Below, piece by piece: positions 35,844 through 49,047 of a stretch of 64,000 nucleotides of DNA. Positions within the stretch are counted from its first letter, which is position 1, and the number at the start of each line of letters is the position of its first letter. The notes under the pieces are model-generated. The model ran no database searches, was not told where the DNA came from, and worked only from the letters and a program-made list of their open reading frames with translations. Origin of the DNA: Panagrolaimus kolymaensis (lineage: Eukaryota > Nematoda > Chromadorea > Rhabditida > Panagrolaimidae); the NCBI GenBank assembly GCA_028622995.1, contig JAJQJQ010000076.1, positions 546,840-610,839 on the forward strand, given 5' to 3'. The position numbers were made by a program, and so were the translations under genes.

Positions 35844-38800
35844 ATTTGCAATTTATTTTGGCAAGAATGGGTAAAGTAAATTAAGTTCTTTCGCTCTTCT
35901 TATTTAAATTTTTTATAAACTTTTTTGTTTAATAAAAAAATCATTCATTTATCGTTGTTGATATTATTTACCAAACGTGGCGAGCAGCAGCTTGTGCGTG
36001 TATGTGTTGTAAGGACAAGGGTTGATGACAACTACGGAAAAATATAATATAAATTTCTGTTGTCGTCAATATTCACCATACAAAAAAGAAAAGAAAAAAT
36101 CAATCCAATAAAACACAGAAGGCCTCTTCTTTTTTTTATTACAAATAATCACAACTCAAATAAAAAAATATTTATCCGCCTTGTCCTCTTCCTCCTTGTT
36201 TTTTGACAACAATAATAATTTGATTGTAGGGGATTAATATTATTTACCCGTGGTGTAAAAAAAAGATAGATATATTCTTTTTTTTTACCAAAATTTTTGA
36301 TTAACAAATAAAAAGGAAGAAAGAATAATGATGCAAAGAAAATAATATGTTGGAAAATTTGAGCCTTGGCTAATTAACTAAAAAATATAATTCATTTTTC
36401 TGTGTTTTTAAAACCTTTTATAAAAACAATAAAAATTTAACGCGATTGAAAACAAAAAAATGTAAATAAAATAAAACTGGTCGAATCGATAGAGAGAGAA
36501 AAATGGAACCATTTTTACAAGTTCTAAGTTTCATGATTACAAAAACCAAGCAAATATATTATATATATATAAATAAACCAACAAAATCAAAAATGAAAAA
36601 AGAGGAGAGATCAAATGCTATAGGCAAAAAAAAAGAGAGAGAAAAACGAAAAATTGCAGAAAAAAATGCATACACAAAAAAAGAAAAATTAAACACAATG
36701 TGGGCCTTTTGCTTTCTTTTTGCTGCAAAAAAAAAAAAAAAATAGATGTAAAGGAGAGAGAGAAAGAGGTAAAAAATAGCACCACCAACAACCAACCAAC
36801 ACGCATCATGTTGTGTTTTAAAGCAGTCTGCACGCATCAGCAAAAAAACTTTTTTTTCTCTCTTTCTGTGTTTGTGGTACAACGGTTCCATTGCAATTGC
36901 AATTGCAGTTGCATGCGGTCGTTGTTATTGTTGTCCCTAATCACAACTTTTCCTACTTCTATTTTATTTTTAATTTTTTTTTACTTTCACACAAAACAAC
37001 CCAAACGTCTTAGCAAATTAAGCGGAAGAAAAAAATAAATGCAATAAAAAGAGTAAAAGAAAAATTTGGCAGATATGAAGTTAGTTAGCCAGCGTACATT
37101 ATCAAGTTATCTTCTTTTTCTATTTTATTTTTTTGTGTATTTAAAAAAGAAAATAAAACCATTTTTTTAAAAAAAAAGTATTAAAAAATAGGAATTGATG
37201 TCTGAGTTAAGTAAACCAAAAAAACTTTGGTAATAAAAATAGACAGACGTTAGTTAAAAAAAGAAAAAAAAGAAGGAAGATTTTAGTGAACTTTATTTTT
37301 CAGCCAATGTCAATCACAGAAACTTTTCTTTTTCTTTTTTGCTTGAAAGTAAGTAATTGGGGAAGTTTTTTTTTCTCGATCCTTCGATACTACAAAACAC
37401 AGAAAACAATAAAAAGAAAGCAGATAGGTAGCAGTAAAAAAACTGTCCATGTTTTCCTATTTTAAACAATATTGGGTAGGAAGAAGATTATTTTTTTTTG
37501 TGTTCAGAGTATGATGAGATAAGAATTGAATTGTGTAACAAAAAAAGAAAAAAAATTGAACATTAAAGTAAAAAAATGACAATTGACTGAACAAGGAACA
37601 ACAATATTGTTGGCTGGTTGTGTATGTTTTTTTATAGTTTAAGAGAAGAAAGTAAAACTAAAAAAGGTAAGATAGAAAGAAAAAAAGTAATAAACCAGTC
37701 TCTTCAACCATTTTTATTTTACTTTTCCATCGTGAGTTCTAAATTTTTGTGTTTGTTTTTTTTTAAAATCAAAAGCGATCTCTGACTTTTTTCAACTAAC
37801 TTTAAAATTTAAGAAAAGAAATTTATTTAGTGTGTATGGGCATCGAAGAAAAGAAGAAAGGAACCACGTCAGATGATGGAAACACAAAATCACAACTTTT
37901 TTGGTTATAAAAAAAGGAAAAAAGTTTCCTATAAACTTTTTTTTCGAAAAAAGAAAGACAGAAACATACATTACAGTCACTTACTTAATCAATATTTCAA
38001 GATTATAACGCAAAGTAAAAAACTTTTTTTTCAAACAGATATTTAGAAACGACGACAACAATAAATTTTTAAACAAGATTAAAAAAATTTTTCTCCCTTT
38101 TATCTATCTCGCTTTTTGCAGCGACAAAACGACTTCTTTCTTTTTCGTTTTTTTTCTGCAAATAACACAAACAACATTGCCAAGGAAAAAGGAAAACGAA
38201 AGAAAGAGAGACGACGATGAAGGAAAGAAAAAAATAAAAATGTTTTCCTTCAAATGACGCAAAAAATATAAAAATGTATGTAAGAAAAAGAAAGAAAAAA
38301 AAATTTTGCGACATAAAAAAAAGTAAAGAAAGATATTCGTGTCTCTCCAAAAAAAGATGCAGCATTAAAAAAAGACAAAAAATATATATATTTCTTTTTA
38401 TTTTTTTTATTCATATTTCTCATCCTTGCAAATAAATACATATACACGCTTTTGCTAGTTGCTTCATAAAAGTGCGCCGCCGCTTGCGACTTGTCATCGT
38501 TACTACCTAGTTGTCGTTGTTTGGTGTTGCTTGATGTGTGATGACAAATATTTATATTCTCATGCACATTTTTCTTTTGCTAATTTAAAAGGAAATAATA
38601 TTTTTCTTTCTTTCCAAAAAAAGTTTTTTTCCTGCAAAATAAACGTAAAAAGAGTAATAAATACTAAAAAGGAAAAATAATTTGGTTCTCTGTGGTAGTA
38701 GTTATTGGCTACCAGAAAAGGAAAATTAGAAAATAGAAAAAAGAATAAAATTTTTATTTAATTTTTTAATTCTTTGATTTATGAGAAATTAAAAATTAAT

Positions 38801-41462
38801 AACTGGTCTGCTCCAAGATTTTTTAAATTTTTTTAAAAATAACAATTAAAACACCAAGAAAATTTGCCGTTACAAATAAACTTAAAAAAAAGTGAAAAAA
38901 AATATAATAAAAAATTGTGATCAACAACAAAATCGATTAGCAAAACAAAACACATAAAAAAAGTTTTTTCTCTTTCCCTTTCTCTCTCTTTTTCCAAATA
39001 TGAACAAATGAAAAAAGAAAACCCATTCTTTTTTCGCTGAAGTTTTTATGACTGTTTTGTTTCTTTCCACCACCCATAATAGTACGCTCCTATGCAGCAC
39101 ACAGTTTCTCGTCTCGTCTCACACATAAAAATTGTGAAAAATAAAAAAAGAAACTTTGTTTTAAAACAAAGAAGAAAAAAAGATTTGGAAGTGGAAAAAA
39201 AAAATGCCTGACTTACTTACACTCATCATAAATTTTCGAAGCAAAAAAAAAAGAATGTGTTTTTAAACCATTTTTTTTCTCTCCAAAAAGTGTCAAATAA
39301 AATGCCACCACTCATTTTTTAAGTGGTAACAAAAAACACTTTTGGAAAGTATCCAAGAATAAGAAAAAAATAATTCAAAGCTAAAATAAACCTTGAGAGA
39401 ATTTTACGTCATCAGAGACAATTGGAAATTTAAATTTTAAAAGAAAAGTTTAAAAAAAAGAGACGAAAAAAGTATTATATTTTAGCAGCCATTACAGTAC
39501 AATTTTTAAGAAATTTATTGCTAGTTCAAAATAAAAAAAGAAAATGAACCTTTAATTACTTACTGAGCTGTAAAATTTAATGCTCTCAAAACGACCTTCA
39601 TCAAAAAAAAAGAAAAAAAGTAATTTCACACAAAAAAGTAATAAAAAATAAAAATAAAACTAAGCTGCTGTAAAACTAAATTAGGCAACAGAAAAAAAGA
39701 AAGCTTTGAAATACCCAAGAAAAATGAACTTTTTAAACTTTTTTTGTGAGTTTTTTTCTTTCTTCAACTTTTTATTAAACTACAAAAAATATAATTTTGT
39801 AATGTCTCATTTTGGATGAGAAAAAAGAAGAAAGACTACTACACGCAAATAACCAAAAAAAGACGAAAGAAAACACAAAAGCACAAAAAAGCTTGAAGAC
39901 TGAAAGACGACGACTGAATGGCCGACTGACTAGTAGTAATAGTAATGCTGCAGCATTTTTAGCTTAGTCGCCTTTTTTTTCATCTCCAAAAATGGCAAGT
40001 AACATAAAATGCAAGAAAAATATAGAAAAAAAAACGACGCAACTACTGCTACACCCTTCTTTGAGAATTACTATCCTTTTTTCTTTCTTTTTTAGTCTAA
40101 GTTGTCGTCGTCTCGCTTTATTTTTATTTTATTTTTTTTTGCGCCATTGTAGCCATGGGCGAGAAAGAAAAAAATAGCAAAAAAATTCAATGCCGTAGTT
40201 AGTAGACTTGCTTGCAAAATATAAAAAATTTGCTGCAAAAAAATAAATAAGGGAAGGGCACACAGAAACCATACTATGAATAAATGTACTTAAAATAAAA
40301 TTAGACAAAATGTATTTCCTTATATTAAAAATAAATGTCTCTTTTATTATTTATTATAATAAAAGGATATTAGTGGAGGTGGGTTGAAATGACTTCCTAC
40401 ACACCTAAAAAAATTCAGGCATGGAGGTTGTTATGTCAGTTGGCGACGACAACTTCATATTCAACATTTTATATTTATAGCTTTTTTCAAACATAAAAAG
40501 TGATCTTGGTAACCAAAAAAAGCAACATCTTTTGTCAAGAAAAAAAAATTGCAGGTTTTACAATATATTATTAACGCCGCTTAAAACCATATAATTACGC
40601 ATTAAACATAAAAACACTTCAGCTGTTAATAACATCTCTGAACTAAACAATCGGAGTTCAAATGAGCGAAAGTTGGGCGCAAATGTCCTTAATAAAGAAT
40701 GTAGCAGCTCCATAAAAAATAAATATAGCAATAAAATTTTTGTATAATTTTGTCAAAGACTAAAGAATCATAAAAAAAAATTAACAAAACTTTAGAAAAA
40801 AAACCCAAATAACAAAAGAAAGCCAAGTTCTCCAAAAAATAGAGAAAAAATAAATACAAAATTTTTGAATGACGAAATTAGAGGTATGTTTATGAAATGA
40901 ATTTGCATAAGACAAAGCAAATTTGTGATTTATGAATTAAAAAACTTTTTCAAAAAAAAATTGGAAATAAAAAGACAGCTTTACGAAATCAGATTGTCGA
41001 AGAAAAAGAAAGACAATAAAAAGTGACAAAGATGACAAAAATTAGATTAAATTTATCTGAATCTTCTACCGTAATAAAGTTAGTTACTCGATGAACTTTA
41101 TTTAAGTATAAATATATATAAAAAATTGAGTTTGAGAGGTGAAGAAAAAAGTAAGAATTTTTATTTTAGAAGCAGAAAAATAGATTGGATTAAACCTGAC
41201 TGACAAGCAACTAAAAATCAAGAAAAATAAAAAGAAAGATAAAAAAGATTCTATTTTATGAAAATCTCATTAATCATTTTTGAGTTCGTATGTGCCTTTT
41301 GCTGCTGATTACAAAATAGAATAAGAATGCCTTTATGAGACAAAATCGAATAACGATCCAGACATTTTTAAAGAAACGGAAAGTAAAATTGCCAAAGACA
41401 TATTTTTTTGATTTGTAAATTTTTTTTAAAGTGCAACTTTTTTAAAGAAAAATAAAAAAAAA
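35844..41462. other. Gene-poor spacer upstream of egl-4
   Basis: About 5.6 kb of A-rich, low-complexity + strand sequence between egl-4 and the 3' end of ccm-2. Open frames such as 36503-36745, 36559-36891 on -, 38069-38567 on - and 39992-40177 are homopolymer-driven and have no domains. The region probably carries distal regulatory DNA of egl-4. One 9-base exon-like start (39221-39229 on -) is discussed under findings. Confidence 0.45.
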
Positions 41463-44400
41463 CTAACGAACCTGCAAATTTGAAATTCCTCCATTGTCTG
41501 ATTGCTTTCGAAGTTTACTGAATAAACTTCGAAATGGTCCTCCTTGACTCGATCTTGCTGAGGAAGCTGAATTAGACATTTTTAAATTACTGATACTTTC
41601 AGCTGCTTCGTCTTCGGTTGGTAAATTTGATGATAGCCTCTTCAACGCCAGCCTTTATTAATTAAAAATAAATTTTTTATATATTAAAATTATTTTTTTG
41701 GCTGATAATTCTTTTCGGAAAACAAAGCAATGGATTCTGGTAGTTCTTGGTCGAGGCAATTCTTCGTTTCTTTTTTTTATTTGCTGCTAAGCAGCGACTT
41801 TAAGAAATCTAAAAAAAATTGCTAAAATTAATACATTATTTTATTTTCATTTTTATGAGGCAATTGAAAGCTCAAATTAACTTACCCCAAAAAGTAATCA
41901 GAATAGAAAAAAATAAATGGTGTGTGTTGTTGTGTTTGAAGGCTAAAAATTAACTTTTTTTAAATGAGTTAAAACAAAGAAAAAATTTGAAAGGAAAAAC
42001 GCTAAGAGAGATAGATATAATTATAGGTGTAATTTAAACACTTTAATTAAAACAAAAAAATATATATACAATTAATTAACTTATTTTATTTTAGCCAATT
42101 TATTAACAATATTTATTTTTTAATTAACACGTGATAAATGTTTTTAAGTGAAATAATATGTATAAAGATATAATTAAAAAATTGAAAGAATAAATATGAT
42201 GCACTTTAAGATGAATCCAATACTTTAGCGGATGATGAAAAAATGCCACTGGAACAACTGAAAAGGCAAAAAGTATAAAAAACGAATAAAAAATGACAAG
42301 GACGACTCTCAAATGTATCTGTGTTTTTTTTCTTTTCATAGACAAAAAAATTAGTTGTTGTTTGAACAGAAAAAAAGGTAACGCTGATAAAAATTTTTAA
42401 GAGAACATTTTTTTTATTTTGGTTCGATATTATATTGTCGGAAATATCAGTGAATCAATCGTCAGACAAAAATTAAAAAATGGACAAAAAACGATGCTCT
42501 CATTTTTGTTAGTATGTATAGTTCAATAATTTATTTTTGCCTATAATATTTCACCAAAAAAACCTGTTTTTTATCTTTTATTTTATTGAAAAATTATAGG
42601 TTTATTTTATTTTATTAAAAGTTTAAAAAAGGTCATTATTTTTTTAGTCCTCCAAACAAATAATTACCTTATATTATCACAACCAAGAGAACCATCATCC
42701 GTGGTTAAATTCGTTTCCGCAGTCATTAACGGTGAGGTTGCGCTATTTGCTGCATTTTCAGTAATACCATTAGCTATCATAAATTTATTTAGTTGATCCA
42801 TATCTTCTGGGCTTATTCCAATCAAAAGGTGTTTCATTCCTAGAAATTTAAAATAAAAAAATTGAAAAAAAAATCAAACGTCGAAAGAGAAGTGTAAAAA
42901 GAAGTGACTAATCACGGATGTTTCATGTGAAACTAAAAATAACAGCTAAATAAACAGAAGGGTTTAAAAATAAAAATATCCGTTTAAATATGATTTTTTT
43001 TTTGCTTTAAAATAGGGAGAGACTAAAAAAAGCAACACGGAGCAGAATACCTTTGTTTTCAAAGAAAAATATAAACGGATTGGTTTTTCTGAAATGACCT
43101 TTATGAGCAAAACAGAGCACAGAAAAAAATTATTTCTTCATTTTTTGCAGCAAATCACTTTGCAAAAAAAGCAAGCGAGCAAAGTTCTATTGTCAAAAAA
43201 ATTTTCAAACGTAAAACACAAAAAAAAATAAATTTTTGTAGAGAATGTACAAAAAGGTTGTAACTAGGCGGATTTACTTTTTTTTGTTTGAAAAACAAAA
43301 CTTTTCTATTTTCTTCTTCGAATACTACTACTACACACTCTCTATTTTCTTTTTTACTTTTAATTGACTTTTTGTTTTAGTCGTTGCTGCTGTTATATTT
43401 TTTTAGTACAAAAGAGCAATTGAAATTATATTTTTCTGCTGACATATTCTAGCAACAACAACAGAAGCATAAATATAAAAAAAAGTAAAATAGTGGCAAC
43501 CACCACCGAGTGCGCAAACTAAAGTAAAAAAGTAAAAGATAAATACAACATTAAGTTAAATTTCTAACTAATAAAAATTAATGCGAAGAAAAAAAGTAAC
43601 CTTTAAAAGTAAAAAATAATAAATAAATAAAGTAAAATTTAAAAAATGTGTAAGAGCTTACTTGCAAGGAGGTGTTTTCGCTCGGGACCATAAATTTCAA
43701 GCAATTTTTTTCCAAACTCCAAAATTGGTATTACCCCTTCCCGCCATCGCTTCATTAATATTGCAAAAGCATTAAGTTCGCTATGTGTTAAGCATACGGA
43801 AATCTGAAAAATAGTTTTTTTAAATGTATATTTTCAATTAAATGTTTTAATAATTTTTAACATTTATAAATAATAAATAAATATATAAATTTATAAAATT
43901 GAATAAAACAAGTAAGAGTATGTCCATTTTTTTTCTTGTCGACCACGAACGAGAAAAAATAACACATAGTTGAAGAAGAGATTAAGCAGAAAATTTATTT
44001 TTTTTACTCGGCTTTGCCACAGTTTAGAAAAAAAAATATGACATTTGATTCATAAAAAAAATCTTTTAAAAAAATGAGGAAGAAAAAAAACTGAAAAGTG
44101 ATAGATGACTCTATGAATGCTTGCTTGCTTGTCAAAAATCGCCCTTTCAACTTGCAAGCTTCATTTTATTTTTAAAAACATTTTCTAAGAATTTAATTAA
44201 GTTTCAAAAATAAAAAAATGAAAAATTATTGTGTTTTTTTGTCCACAGAAACAAAAAAAATACAATATAACTTTGTACTTTATTTCGATTGCTATCTTAA
44301 TTTCTTTATAAAAGGAAATGACGCAGTTAGTTTTTTATGGTTTGTTTTTTGAACAAATAAATATTAATAAAGAGAAAAAGAAAAGAGAAAAGACCAAAAA

Positions 44401-47400
44401 AATTTATCCTTTTCTTAAGAAAAGAAAAATCCCCCTTAAAACATCATTTTTTCTTTTTATAAACATGCACCAAAAAAACTAAACAAATATAAAAAAATAT
44501 TATAACAAACAAAAATGGAGGCAAAAAATAAAGAAGAAAGAATTATGAATAAAGGAATAAAAATAAATGGCTATAAATGATTAAGGAATATTCAGTTACA
44601 CTTCATTATTCAAAAGCTTATAGAAAAATAATTTTTAATAAATAAAAAAATAACATAAGTTTTCTTCTGTTGCATCGGGGAATATTTTAACAGTCAGTGA
44701 ATATTTCTTTCTGTTTTCTTTTTTTTGTTGTTGTTGCCGCTCGCTACTTTGAAGAAGAAAAAAAGTTTTTTTTCTTCTTCTTAGTGCTGGCTTTTCCTTT
44801 CTTCTTCTTCTTTTCACCCCTTGCTCACACCCTCTCTATATATTTTTTCCTCCCCATTCCTTTCTCTATGTCGACGTCGTCGTCGTCCAACACCGTGGTC
44901 TGTGTCAAATGGGTCGTCATTTGGTTTTTTTTTTCTTCAGTCGCCAGCAAACCATCACTGAGTCGAGTCTTTCTTCTCCCCTTGTTGCTGTTTGTTGCCT
45001 TAGTGGCGGCGCGGCAGCTTTTTTTCCAGCCAAATAAAAAAAACAGCGGCATGGTGTTGGTTAAAGCTTACCACTTTTTTCATTTGCGATTGAACAGGAA
45101 AAAAATGAAAGAGTTTCTTTCGAAAAAAAAGAAGACGTCGAAGGAGTAGAAAAAGACTGAGGCAATAAAAAAAAAATAAGGAAGCAGCCTTTTGGTAGTA
45201 GCATTTTTTTTCTTTGAGGCATTGAAAAAAAGAAAGAAGAAGACTGCCAAGTTTTTTTCTTCTTCGTCTTGTCGTTATGTTGTCTGATTTTCACTTTCTG
45301 GTGTTTTTTCTTTTTTTTTTCTATATCTATTTCCCCTTGAGTTTTAAATAATAAAAGAAAAAAAATTAAACAACGTCAACTAATGTCATTGTTATTGGGG
45401 CAAAAAAAAAAATGATTAGTGGCTTAAAGAAATAATAAAAATTGAGAAAAAGATGAAGTAAATTAGAAAGGAATAAAAAGTGCATACATCAAAAAAAATT
45501 TAAAAAATAGCTAAAGCTAATTTAGAATTAACTAATTTTTTCTTGTCCTCCTTTTTTTAAAGTAAATTAAAAAACAAACATACCATTGTTATATATTCAT
45601 TAATCATTTCCTCATTTCTTCTGGATGAATTAGTTGTTGATGTTGAAACTGAACCAGCAATATAGGCGCCAGATGTAACATCAGTAAAAGTAGGGCGTCC
45701 TACAACGAAGAAGAAAAAATATTTTAACTTTTTTATAATTTTTTGCTATAAAAATACCAAATGATGTAGTTCTGCTTGAAGCCTCACCACCGCTTGTAAT
45801 TGATTCTTGGTAAACGGATTGAAAGCATGCACTCATTTGGTAGCAAATTTCTAATGCTATATCCTAAAATAAAATAGGAGCTTAAATTTAAATTTTTTTT
45901 ATAAAAATAAGAAAATTAACAAAATTGAAATTATTTTTTAATCTCTAAAAAAATTAGCTTTTTTGATAGACTTACTTTTGTTTGAGTATAAATTACGGCT
46001 AAATCAAATGTTTCATTATTTATTCCAATTTTGAGCGGAACAATATGAAGTTCTTCTTCCTTAACATATCCAACCGATGCAATCATATTTACTGGAACCA
46101 AAAGAAGGGATTCCTAAAAATTAATTATTAATATTTATTCATTTCAACTTTTTTCCAACCATTTTTTCAGTAGTATGATTTTACATAAAAACACAAAAAC
46201 CACTAAAACCCAATGATCAAAAATTTATTTGCAACTTCAAAAAGAAAAAAATACAAAAAGAAGTTTTGCAGAAAAATAGAGAATAATAAAGAAAAAATAA
46301 AGTATTTTTTACTAAAGACACCGATAAAAAACGAAAGGCAAAAAAATTTGTTTACTCTTTCTTTAAGCACCCCCACACACATACATACGTGCTACTACTG
46401 CATCTTAAACTTCGGATGCTTTGAGGAAAACCGAATTTAAGGTTTTTATTTTTCGTTGTTGAACACAAAAACAAAATTTCTTCAAAGTGTTTCAAAACTT
46501 TATTTTTATTTTTTATTAAGTTACCTTTCCATCAATAGAAGTCATTTTAATTCCATCTGCGCTGATTTCTAATATTGCATCTTCTTTGAAATCTGCATTT
46601 GAGCCGAGAATTGTTATGTGACCATTGTTCTTTAAAAAAAATAAATAATTAGCTTCGAAAAAGAAATAAATATAGTTTACTTCAGCTACGTCTAACACTT
46701 TTAAAAGATCTGTACGGCCACTAGGATCGATATCGCATCGAATTTCAGGGATGAGTCCAGCATACTAAAAAATTAAAAAATTCTTTCAACTATGCAGATG
46801 AACAAAAAAATTAAAAAGGCAAAGGACGACATGGGTAAAACATGGAAACAAGGAGGGTAGCAATTAAAAAGTTTAAAGTTTTTCTAATACTTATTTGTAT
46901 TAAAAAATAACAGAGAAAAGCAAAGGTAAGGCCAAAAAGCAGCAGCAGAAAAAAAAAAGAGGAGAGCAAAGGCAGTACAAAATCGGAGTAGTTACATTAA
47001 AGGGAAATGACATGGAGCTTACTTAATACTGAGTCTAAGTTAAATTTGAGAGTATAGCAAAAAAAAAAATACGTGGGTTTTTGCAAATTATGCTGCCATA
47101 GGCATCAAATAAAATTAACTTTATAAAAAATAAAAGACACACAAGAGCGAGTTTTTATAGATATGACACTTTTTTATATATCAAATTATTATTTTTTTAT
47201 AACAGTTTTTTTATAAATAACCAAAGTTTTTTTAAATATAAGGTTTGCATAATCTCAGGGTTTCGGTTTTTAAATGATAAGATATTTGGCAAAAAAATAT
47301 AGGTTCTTAAAATATAAGAAACTGCGGAAAATATTGAAAAACAACAAAATGATTGGTTTAAGAAGAAAAAAAAACAAGTTGTTATCGATCGTTCAAAAAA

Positions 47401-49047
47401 AAAGAAAAAGAAAACGAATAATGCGAAAAAAAATAAAATAAAAAGAGTAAACAACAACCTGACAACGACGATGGCGTTCATGTGCTTTTGTCGTTTTTTT
47501 TATTATTTTCTCGAAGGTAAGCGCCTAATCCTCTTTAAAAAAAATAAAAATACGCTTTTTTGAATTCCATCATCAAAACGAAAAATTAATGTTACGATTC
47601 TTCTCCAATTTGATTTACATGATTTAAAATTCAGTATTAAAAAAATCTGACAAGTTTAATCATCTAAAAACCACGAATCGAATTTTATAATTAAGACATA
47701 AATAAATGAAATCATAAATTTGCCAAAAAAATATGGTTAAACAGCCTTTTATCAAAAATTTTATTTTGAAAATGATGCGCATGCTTATTCATTGTTGTTA
47801 TTTCATTTTTCATTGCCAAAAATGATGCTTCTATTGTTGGTTGAAAAAAGGCATCGAAATCAAATTGAAAAAAATATACAACAACAAAAAAAGGAAATAG
47901 CAAAGATTGAAAAAAACAAAAAGTCAATGGCTTCTTTTCAAAAAAGTAAAACAATATATAAAAAAAACAGACATTAAATTTTATGATGGCTTAACGTAAA
48001 ATAACCTTGAACCCAACCAACAAAAAAAAGCCCGGTGCTGTTTATTTTTTTATTTTTTTTTCGTTAAGCTCCGGAAAAAAAACACAAACACACACACTCA
48101 AAATAAAAAAAAGTAGTCAAAAAGTTATTGAAAAAAATAAAAATAATATAAATACAGTTTGAATGAAATTTAAAAAAAGTTTAAAAAATATATATGTATG
48201 TATACGGAAAGGAAATAACAAAGTAGTGCCGAGGGAGGAGGAGGAGAAACAATCCAACATAACAACAACAACTAAAAAAGCTACTAGCAAAGGCCAAAAC
48301 AACAATGAAGCCAAAAAGTTTTTAAGCCCATTCAAAAAATACTGGAAAAGTCAAGATTAAAATTTAAATTAATTTTAAAAACTAAAACAAAACTTAAAAA
48401 TTTTGGTCAATAAAGAAAGTGAAATCATTCTAGGCATTAAAAATTATTAAAAGAAAATAAATAACAAAGGGGTGTTTTTTTGTGGCTCATATTTTTTTAT
48501 AAATTTAAAGAGTTTTATTTATTCGTGAACTGGACAAGAAAAAACTGTGTAGTGAAAAACTGTTCCTTTTTAAAACAAAAAGCTTTCAAAGAGTGATCAA
48601 GAGACTCCTTTTCCTTATTGGCACAAACGAATAAAAAAAACGGATTTGTCTTAACTCAAAAAAAAAGATGAGTGAGACATAATTTTATAATAAAAATGAG
48701 TCTAATTTGTAATAGCTTTGTAGCGAATGGTTGTTTGACCATTCAAGCATAAAAAGAAAAAAAAAGAGAATAGATGAGATAGATTTTTAAGTGGCAAAAA
48801 AATATAAAGCAACTACAACAACAAACACGTGTGTAAAAACAAAAGCAAGTACACATAAGCAAAAAAGAGAAAGCAAAGCGGAAGCAAAATATAAAAAAAA
48901 AATAAGAGAAAAAAAATATATGCGTTAAAGAACATTTATTTATTTCTTTGGTTTTTGACTGACCTTTACTTTGAAGGATCGCAATTCACGAGCAGCAACA
49001 GCAGCATTATTTCCGCTGATGTTAAGATGAGATGGAGAATTTGACAT
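41463..49047 (-). CDS. ccm-2: CCM2 (malcavernin) homologue: PTB + harmonin-homology domain
   Basis: Nine exons, right to left: 48964-49047, 46681-46764, 46525-46629, 45976-46113, 45758-45863, 45584-45699, 43662-43803, 42668-42839 and 41463-41652. They encode 378 residues. The PTB fold begins at FKVKYAGLIPEI (split by the first intron) and ends with the helix DIALEICYQMSACFQSVYQ. A harmonin-homology domain follows: EYITMISVCLTHSELNAFAI, then VIPILEFGKKLLEIYGPERK and LLIGISPEDMDQLNKFM. PTB plus harmonin homology is specific to CCM2, the scaffold that binds KRI-1/CCM1 and CCM3 to control tubular epithelium and MAPK signalling. Introns 1 (2.2 kb) and 6 (1.8 kb) are unusually long for this genome. 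The last exon ends NLQVR-TAG; a splice at CAG/GTTCGT before the stop is an alternative that I consider less likely. Confidence 0.88.
41653..42667 (-). other. Intron 8 of ccm-2
   Basis: About 1 kb of AT-rich intron bounded by GTAATT at 42667 and AATAAAG at 41653. I find no nested gene. Confidence 0.55.
43804..45583 (-). other. Long intron 6 of ccm-2
   Basis: About 1.8 kb, bounded by GTATGT and TTTTCAG on the - strand. A pyrimidine-rich, slightly GC-richer block at 44700-45060 contains a CGTCGT trinucleotide run (44870-44889) and open frames in several phases (44697-45149 and others). These are low-complexity and lie wholly inside the intron, so I do not call a gene. Confidence 0.55.
46765..48963 (-). 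other. Long first intron of ccm-2
   Basis: About 2.2 kb between exon 1 (48964) and exon 2 (46764). It splits the first PTB strand. The sequence is A-rich on the + strand with many homopolymers. A long first intron often carries enhancers, but no specific element is recognisable. Confidence 0.5.

Noticed and set aside
36503..38680. Several 70-110 codon frames on both strands upstream of egl-4
   Set aside because: Homopolymer-driven Phe/Lys-rich translations overlapping on both strands; not credible as proteins.
39555..39605. Exon-like ATG + GTAAGT on the - strand (MKVVLRALNFTA) upstream of egl-4
   Set aside because: The donor leaves phase 2, which does not match the phase-0 start of the common egl-4 exon. 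It could only be a non-coding 5' exon, for which there is no evidence.
44697..45294. Open frames in several phases in a pyrimidine-rich block
   Set aside because: They lie wholly inside a ccm-2 intron, arise from CTT/TTC repeats, and show no domain.
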